The notes beneath the pieces were generated by a model that ran no database searches, was not told the origin of the DNA, and saw only the letters and a list, made by a program, of their open reading frames with translations. Position numbers and translations under genes: made by a program. Below, piece by piece: positions 35,624-40,025 of a stretch of 40,025 bases of DNA. The stretch is from assembly GCA_021789975.1 (NCBI GenBank), contig JAJYIT010000037.1, positions 1-40,025 of the forward strand. Direction: 5' to 3'. Each line of letters opens with the position of its first letter. Position 1 is the first letter of the stretch. This DNA comes from Bacteroidota bacterium (lineage in GTDB: Bacteria; Bacteroidota; Ignavibacteria; Kryptoniales; JAKASW01).

Positions 35624-35821
35624 CTATTGAAGGGAAGCCACGTAAGAACAGTAAGCAATCGTGGCCGGGAAGATGGAACCATTGTTTCTACATCAGAGTG
35701 ATGGACATGGATTTCAATAGGATGTGAGCGCGTCAACACTCTGTTACGCTCTTTCGCTAATTCAGCTCATAATCGGAATGATATTTATAAGTAATCGCTC
35801 ACACGCCAACAGGATGATAAT
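35624..35821. other. Spacer upstream of the arsenic-operon scar
   Basis: No gene seen. If the scar was once an ars operon, its promoter should lie here (around 35755-35820), but I could not identify a clear operator. Confidence 0.3.
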
Positions 35822-36019
35822 ATGGAAAGAAAACCTACTGAAATGAGACAGGAAGAGATAAAGAAAGCAGTTCTCTGAATAAATTCCGGGGAAGCGTTTG
35901 CGTCTGTGATCTGCCCGCTCGTGGAAGTGCCGGTCCTGATAAGCCTGGTGAACGTTGCGTTATGGTTCAAGGAAGTTTACTTAGCAAAAGAACCCGATGG
36001 CGAAGCATCCCCTCAATAA
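35822..36019 (+). pseudogene. Arsenic-operon scar: arsM-like start fused to acr3 end
   Basis: ATG 35822 opens MERKPTEMRQEEIKKAVL and stops at 35876-35878; the pattern E-E-I-K-K-A-V is typical of the first residues of arsenite methyltransferases (ArsM). The same frame continues after the TGA as [20 protein letters not shown], then [10 protein letters not shown], which is the conserved last transmembrane helix of the Acr3 arsenite-efflux family (usually [20 protein letters not shown]), and ends with TAA at 36017-36019. A deletion seems to have removed the bodies of both genes. The Acr3 part is secure; the ArsM part rests on 17 residues and is tentative. Confidence 0.65.
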
Positions 36020-36041
36020 AGAAGGGGCTCTTTTCCCTTCT
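36020..36041 (+). terminator. Hairpin directly after the acr3 remnant
   Basis: AGAAGGG (36020-36026) and CCCTTCT (36035-36041) form a perfect 7-bp stem with an 8-base T-rich loop, immediately after the TAA. It is presumably the surviving terminator of the arsenic genes. Confidence 0.55.
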
Positions 36042-36097
36042 AATATCAATGTCAATTCGGATGCCGGGCATTCTTGACTTTTGCTAGATGGGTCGCT

Positions 36098-36526
36098 CTA
36101 TGTTTTCTCCCATTTTTCAACATCTCCTCTCCTAACGACAAAAATGGGGTGGGGGTCAGGCGCGTCTACGGACACAAGCAAAGATAGCCGATCTTTGTTC
36201 CTCGCTTTGAGTTTTTTTCGGAGATGGTTCATCTCGTAACTTAATTGACCCGATGATACGGGAATTTTTCCGAGCTGTTTCATCTTGCCTAATTTTCGCT
36301 TGTCAAAGGAATAACCACTGCGATTTGCTTCCTGCCAAACGAAATAGAGGTAGGCGTTGATGGATAAGACTGGCGATTGTCGAGCCAGGAAACGAGCTAG
36401 TTGAGGATGATGTTTGTAACCTTTAGTTCTGCCTTGAAGAACTCTCTTTGCAAGGAGTGCCTCACGCCAAAGTGCCACAAGTCCAACCGAGTCCAGGTAT
36501 TTCGGGTGAATGCTCCAGAGTCGCAT
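36098..36526 (-). CDS. Pyrimidine-dimer DNA glycosylase family protein
   Basis: The product (142 residues) matches the bacterial branch of the pyrimidine-dimer glycosylase/endonuclease V family (Pyr_excise): MRLWSIHPKYLDSVGLVALW, then REALLAKRVLQG, GYKHHPQLARF, and a Y-L-x-x-V-W-x-E-A helix with R-G/S-Y-x-F. Family members repair UV damage. T4 endonuclease V uses Thr2 as its N-terminal nucleophile; this protein has Arg2, as bacterial homologues of this branch generally seem to, so the catalytic mechanism cannot be assumed. No strong ribosome site is seen before the ATG. It stands alone. Confidence 0.8.
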   Translation of the reverse strand: MRLWSIHPKYLDSVGLVALWREALLAKRVLQGRTKGYKHHPQLARFLARQSPVLSINAYLYFVWQEANRSGYSFDKRKLGKMKQLGKIPVSSGQLSYEMNHLRKKLKARNKDRLSLLVSVDAPDPHPIFVVRRGDVEKWEKT

Positions 36527-37108
36527 AATAGTTTTTCCAGGGTTCCAATAGTCGTATTGTCGGTTGTAGCTACTCGTATGAAATTTACATTCTCTTTGTC
36601 TAAGAAATCAAAAGGCGGGAAAGGGTGTTCGATTTGCGATCGGATGACTCGGATCGACAGATGGCAAATTGCCACCCTCGGTCAATTTCACCAATACACA
36701 ATATATAAAAGTACGAAGTGAGATAGATATTTCAACCGACGCTGGGAAGAGACATTACATCGAATTTGAATTTAGAGCGCACAGAAGTTCGACTTACTAG
36801 GAAAACGGGACTTGCTTATATTTCTTTCCTCGATAGTGAGCCCGTAAGGAGGCTTAGAATTATGCTGAACCAGATGCGTTTTGGAGAGAGTAGTCCAGGC
36901 AAAAAGAGGTGAGAGGCTAACAAGATTGGCGATGCAGAGCAATGGCAGCTCGACGCGGTTTGAAAACAGACGAGCGCGACTCCCCAGCGGCATTGGGTTT
37001 CGGGCAAGTTCCATTGAGGCTCAGTCTCTGAAACCTGGCGAAATAAATTCCATGAGAGTACGCACTGCTGTTGCTTTGCTCTCATCAACCGAACGTGCAA
37101 AGGAATTG
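36527..37108. other. Intergenic region without recognised genes
   Basis: Several overlapping open frames occur on both strands (for example minus 36816-37118, plus 36401-36721), but none shows a domain or ribosome site. The segment 36690-36880 is AT-rich. Confidence 0.35.
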
Positions 37109-37513
37109 GTGCTCCCATTTAGATTTGCGCTACTTGTCCTTTCTGCTTTGATCCTCAACGGTTGCGCACGCTCAGAACATCCGGTCGAAAGGAACTTATC
37201 GGGTAGGTGGACAGCTATTGATGGCTCTGCGACACTCGTTTTGAACCAGTCTCTGAAAGATACGTCGGTTGTTGGTTACGGTCTCATCAAAATGAATGGG
37301 CCAACTACTCAGGTGGTTGACAGTCTGCTACTGCGCGGTACGTACCAAAATGAAAAACTGAATCTCACCTTTCTCGCACAGGTGGGCAATTTGTGGCCGA
37401 TTGGATTTGTTATCGGCAAATACTCTCAGAAACGGGAACGAATCGATTGTACTTTTAAGAACATGGTACATAACATCAAGTGGCATACTGATCTTCGCTT
37501 TCAGAAAAATTAA
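37109..37513 (+). CDS. Small lipoprotein of unknown function
   Basis: From the GTG at 37109 the product (134 residues) begins with an ideal lipoprotein signal (MLPFRFALLVLSALILNGC) and the acylated cysteine followed by ARSEH. AAGGA lies four bases upstream. An in-frame ATG at 37052 would add 19 residues and make the signal peptide unusually long. The mature part has S-G-R-W-T-A-I-D-G and a beta-strand pattern (YGLIKMNGPTTQVVDSLLLRG) that suggests a lipocalin-like or beta-sandwich fold binding at the membrane. I do not recognise the family. Confidence 0.6.
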   Translation: MLPFRFALLVLSALILNGCARSEHPVERNLSGRWTAIDGSATLVLNQSLKDTSVVGYGLIKMNGPTTQVVDSLLLRGTYQNEKLNLTFLAQVGNLWPIGFVIGKYSQKRERIDCTFKNMVHNIKWHTDLRFQKN

Positions 37514-37516
37514 CCA

Positions 37517-37534
37517 TGAACGTCAATACGTTCA
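37517..37534 (+). terminator. Hairpin after the lipoprotein gene
   Basis: TGAACGT (37517-37523) and ACGTTCA (37528-37534) form a perfect 7-bp stem with a 4-base loop, three bases after the stop; CTTTGACTTG follows. Confidence 0.55.
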
Positions 37535-38684
37535 CTTTGACTTGACATTCATCGATGCCTGAAATACTGCTCTCGTGAGCAGCGGATTCTTGATCCACGA
37601 CAATTTCCAGGGGGCTGGTTATGAAATACTTCTTAGGGTTGGCTTTCCTCGTCCACGAGAGTGAAGGACCGATCGGCCTTTATGCTGTCGATTAGATACC
37701 GCCAATCTACCGATCTCAACGCGTCCCTTTCCCATTCGCACCAGTGCAGGCATCCATGCTCGTCAACCCTTTCCGGTCGGGAGATCTGAGACTTGCTTTC
37801 GATGCGAGTGTGCTCGCGACGTAAAGTCTGAGAGGCAGCGTCTATCTCGAACAAGCTGGCCAACTGAGTCAGCCCTTTTCTGCATGCATAATCACCGGAC
37901 TATAAGTGGGATGGTGACCATATATTCCGCTGATAAATTCTGGTCTGATTTACAGTCGGAAAGTCTCTTCGTCACTGAAGGTTGAATCTGGTAATCTCTT
38001 GCCAGGGACGAAATCCCCCGCATCGAGAGGGGGAGTCCTCTGCAAAGCCCGGCGACAACATCAGGGATACATAAGGCTGTAACAGTTTGAAAGACGGCAC
38101 GCATCGCGTTAGATTTTCCAAAGATTAAATGCGGCGCCGAAGCATGGAAAATCAATTGCTTGTAATTAGTCTCGGTACAACCGGTCGGATGGGGCTATCT
38201 GTCCCGGACGTAATTGGAATAATCCTTTCCCTTGCCGTAATCGGGGTCCTCATTACATTGTGCAGGAAGAGTCGTGTTCAGGAGCCTTCAGCGTTTTGTG
38301 AACCTCCACCATGGATGAGGCACTTCTTGCATTGGGATACAAAAAAGTAAGTGGGTAGACCGCTCCGCAAAATCAGGTAAGATTGCAAGTTGGACGCTTC
38401 CCGTTTAACTTGCCTTGGCAAACCTATCATTAATGGAGATGTTGGATTCCGAATGAAGTCCATTTGCCAAAGTGCACTGCTGAAGCCGGACGCCAGGTAG
38501 ATTTGGATAAAGGGTAATGCCACATGATTGCACAAAAAGATCGACGCGATCCCAAATTCAGATCAGGTTTCGTTCAGCCATGTTAAAGTAGTAGCGCAAA
38601 TCAGGTATTGATGTCGGCGAGACCAAGAAATTGCTGGGCAAGAATTGTGCAAGGCCGACCAATGCACCATAAAAGGAGACCGTC
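37535..38684. other. 1.1-kb region without a confident gene
   Basis: A minus-strand frame at 37633-37863 (76 codons, TTG start, C/W-rich, ending WRYLIDSIKADRSFTLVDEE) may be a degraded gene. A GC-rich hairpin TCCCCC (38014-38019) / GGGGGA (38029-38034) with a 9-base loop stands between it and the frame at 38144. The last 330 bases before the protease gene hold nothing I recognise. Confidence 0.35.
38144..38350 (+). CDS. Possible small single-helix membrane protein
   Basis: A 68-codon frame contains one clear hydrophobic helix (VPDVIGIILSLAVIGVLITL) followed by basic residues (CRKSR), a normal membrane-anchor pattern. There is no good ribosome site and no family resemblance, so it may be chance. 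Confidence 0.25.
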   Translation: MENQLLVISLGTTGRMGLSVPDVIGIILSLAVIGVLITLCRKSRVQEPSAFCEPPPWMRHFLHWDTKK

Positions 38685-39899
38685 ATGAAAATCAAATTAC
38701 TGTGTTGCTCTTTTTTCTTTTCTCTGGTCTTTTCCATAATGACAATCTTTCCGCAAGCGGTTTCATGCGCGACTCATCCCGCAAACGGGAGCGACGGCCC
38801 AAAAGGCTCGCTACTTCTTCTCCGGTTCCCCACTCTTTCAAAAGACAAAATCGCTTTTGAATATGGGGGTGAACTTTGGGTAGTCGATCGAACAGGAGGT
38901 ATGGCCCATCGACTCGTCACGGGCATGGATCTCTTGGCGACTCCCATCTTCTCTCCAGACGGGTCGATGATTGCCTTCACCGGCACTTATGACCATAACA
39001 CTGATGTCTACGTTGTTTCCTCGCGAGGTGGTGAACCTACTCGATTGACTTACCACCCTGGACCGGATGTGGCAGTCGGCTGGACCCCTGACGGCAAAGA
39101 CGTCCTTTTCAGGTCGCATTGTTATAGTGACACGGATCCTGATCGTCTTTTCACCGTACCTGTGACTGGAGGGTTCCCGAAAGAGTTGCCGCTTGCGATG
39201 GCTGAAACAGGTTCTTACTCTCCGGATGGATCGCGGATTGCCTACGTGCCGACATTTCAGTGGGAGCCGTTTTGGAAGGGGTATCGTGGAGGTCAAACAA
39301 CCCCGATATGGATTGCAACCCTTTCAAACTCCAGCGTTGTCAAGATTCCTCGTGAAGATGCCAACTACAATGATCCCATGTGGGTCGGTGACGAGATCTA
39401 CTATCTTTCCGATGAGGACGGGCCGATTACGCTCTTCTCTTATGACCTGAAGTCTCAAAAAATATCGAAGTTGATCGACAACAAAGGATTCGATATTACT
39501 TCCGCGTCTGCCGGGCCAGGTGGAATAGTCTACTCACAGTTCGGTCAGATCCATATTTACGATTTTGCCACGGGCAAATCGCATCCTGTCCCGATTACAG
39601 TTGCAGGAGACCTTCCTCAGCTTAGACCTCGGTTTGAAGATGTTGCAGGTCAAATTACCAACTACGATATCTCACCAAACGGCGTCAGGGCTGTTTTCGA
39701 GGCACACGGCGATATTCTTACGGTTCCAACCAAACACGGTAGCATCGAGAATCTTACAAGTAGTCCGGGAGTCGCTGACCGTGGTCCGGCATGGTCCCCG
39801 GACGGAAAATGGATCGCACATTTTTCCGACAGAGATGGCGAATACGATTTGTATATCCGCAGCCAGGATGGGGTCGGTGAACCTAGGAAGATCACTTTA
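38685..39899 (+). pseudogene. Tricorn-like S41 peptidase, truncated by an IS
   Basis: The first 405 codons encode a signal peptide (about 1-29) and a six-bladed TolB/tricorn-type beta-propeller (repeats such as F-S-P-D-G-S-M-I-A-F, W-T-P-D-G-K, Y-S-P-D-G-S-R-I-A-Y, W-S-P-D-G-K-W-I-A). This is the N-terminal half of exported tricorn-like proteases, which normally continue with a second propeller, a PDZ domain and an S41 serine-protease domain for a total near 1,050-1,100 residues. At 39900 the reading frame enters an insertion sequence and stops after 13 foreign codons. AAAGGAGA precedes the ATG. The product should be inactive as a protease. Confidence 0.85.
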
Positions 39900-39903
39900 T
39901 GTT

Positions 39904-39949
39904 TTTTCCGCCTGAAAACTGAACACTTTTCCGCGTGAAAATTGCACAC
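39904..39949 (+). repeat. Tandem 23-bp terminal repeats of the IS21-like element
   Basis: Unit 1 (39904-39926) and unit 2 (39927-39949) both begin TTTTCCGC, share TGAAAA at positions 10-15 of the unit and end in ACAC. They match at 20 of 23 positions. Repeated terminal sites of this kind bind the IS21 transposase. Confidence 0.7.
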
Positions 39950-40015
39950 CTATAGAGTCTAACTTTCCTCTCAGAGAGTACAGGAAAATGGACAATCTGA
40001 GAGGAGCAAAGATAG

Positions 40016-40025
40016 GTGATTGCAA
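40016..40025 (+). CDS. Possible start of istA transposase
   Basis: A GTG at 40016 stands nine bases after GAGGAG at the expected place for the first gene of an IS21 element. Only three codons are in the window, so identity is inferred from position alone. Confidence 0.3.

Larger units (their letters stand above)
39900..40025 (+). mobile_element. IS21-family insertion sequence, left end (partial)
   Basis: The protease reading frame is broken at the TG of 39900-39901. Two tandem 23-bp repeats follow at once, as IS21-family ends typically show, and then a leader with GAGGAG at 40001-40006 before a GTG at 40016. The element reads rightwards out of the window; istA and istB should follow. The family call rests on the end structure, since no transposase domain is visible. 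Confidence 0.65.

Noticed and set aside
36397-36721. Overlapping frames on both strands around the glycosylase start
   Set aside because: They overlap the recognisable pyrimidine-dimer glycosylase reading frame and have no domain of their own.

Overview
The window looks like chromosomal DNA of an anaerobic or facultative bacterium of the Bacteroidota/Chlorobi (FCB) group, most likely an Ignavibacteria-like lineage. Two large exported proteins end in a type IX secretion sorting domain of the type common there (YQNYPNPFNPSTT ... SGVYFYRL ... K). Start sites mostly carry good Shine-Dalgarno sequences. The lineage is an inference; no rRNA or other marker gene is present. No tRNA, rRNA or CRISPR array was recognised.

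Layout. Both edges are insertion sequences: an IS3-family left end (1-123, reading out of the window) and an IS21-family end (from 39900) that cuts a tricorn-like protease gene. From the left: an exported YCF48/BNR-repeat T9SS protein (502-1866); an AT-rich orphan membrane-protein gene on the minus strand (2367-2888); a GAF-SpoIIE/PP2C phosphatase followed by a transmembrane Ser/Thr kinase with TPRs (3084-6772); then a seven-gene operon (7302-15262). That operon starts with an excisionase-type HTH fused to a PTS EIIA domain and continues with hyfB-hyfC-hyfE-hyfF-hyfG homologues and a ferredoxin-NuoB fusion. The hyfG product has lost all four cysteines that bind the NiFe centre in hydrogenases, so this is an energy-converting-hydrogenase-related (Ehr) complex and not a hydrogenase.

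The middle is rich in signalling genes, some broken. A hybrid sensor kinase is reduced to two receiver remnants (15744-16472). After a DUF2911 lipoprotein-like exported protein comes a minus-strand operon of PAS histidine kinase, receiver-HDOD protein (with an in-frame TAG) and receiver-degenerate HD-GYP protein (21164 down to 17353).

The right half concerns glycoprotein and amino-acid catabolism: a 1203-residue T9SS protein with eight Fn3-like repeats, an orphan C-terminal piece of a GH20 hexosaminidase, a glycyl-radical enzyme with its activase, a GH89 alpha-N-acetylglucosaminidase and a GH38 alpha-mannosidase. The glycyl-radical enzyme carries every active-site residue I recall for trans-4-hydroxyproline dehydratase. 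Together they suggest use of host- or matrix-derived glycoproteins and collagen-like protein. The last 4.4 kb is eroded: an arsenic-operon scar (arsM-like start joined to acr3 end), a pyrimidine-dimer glycosylase gene, a small lipoprotein and the IS-broken protease.

The general impression is a genome with active mobile elements and many fresh gene remnants (receiver, SDR, GH20, acr3, tricorn) between intact metabolic operons.
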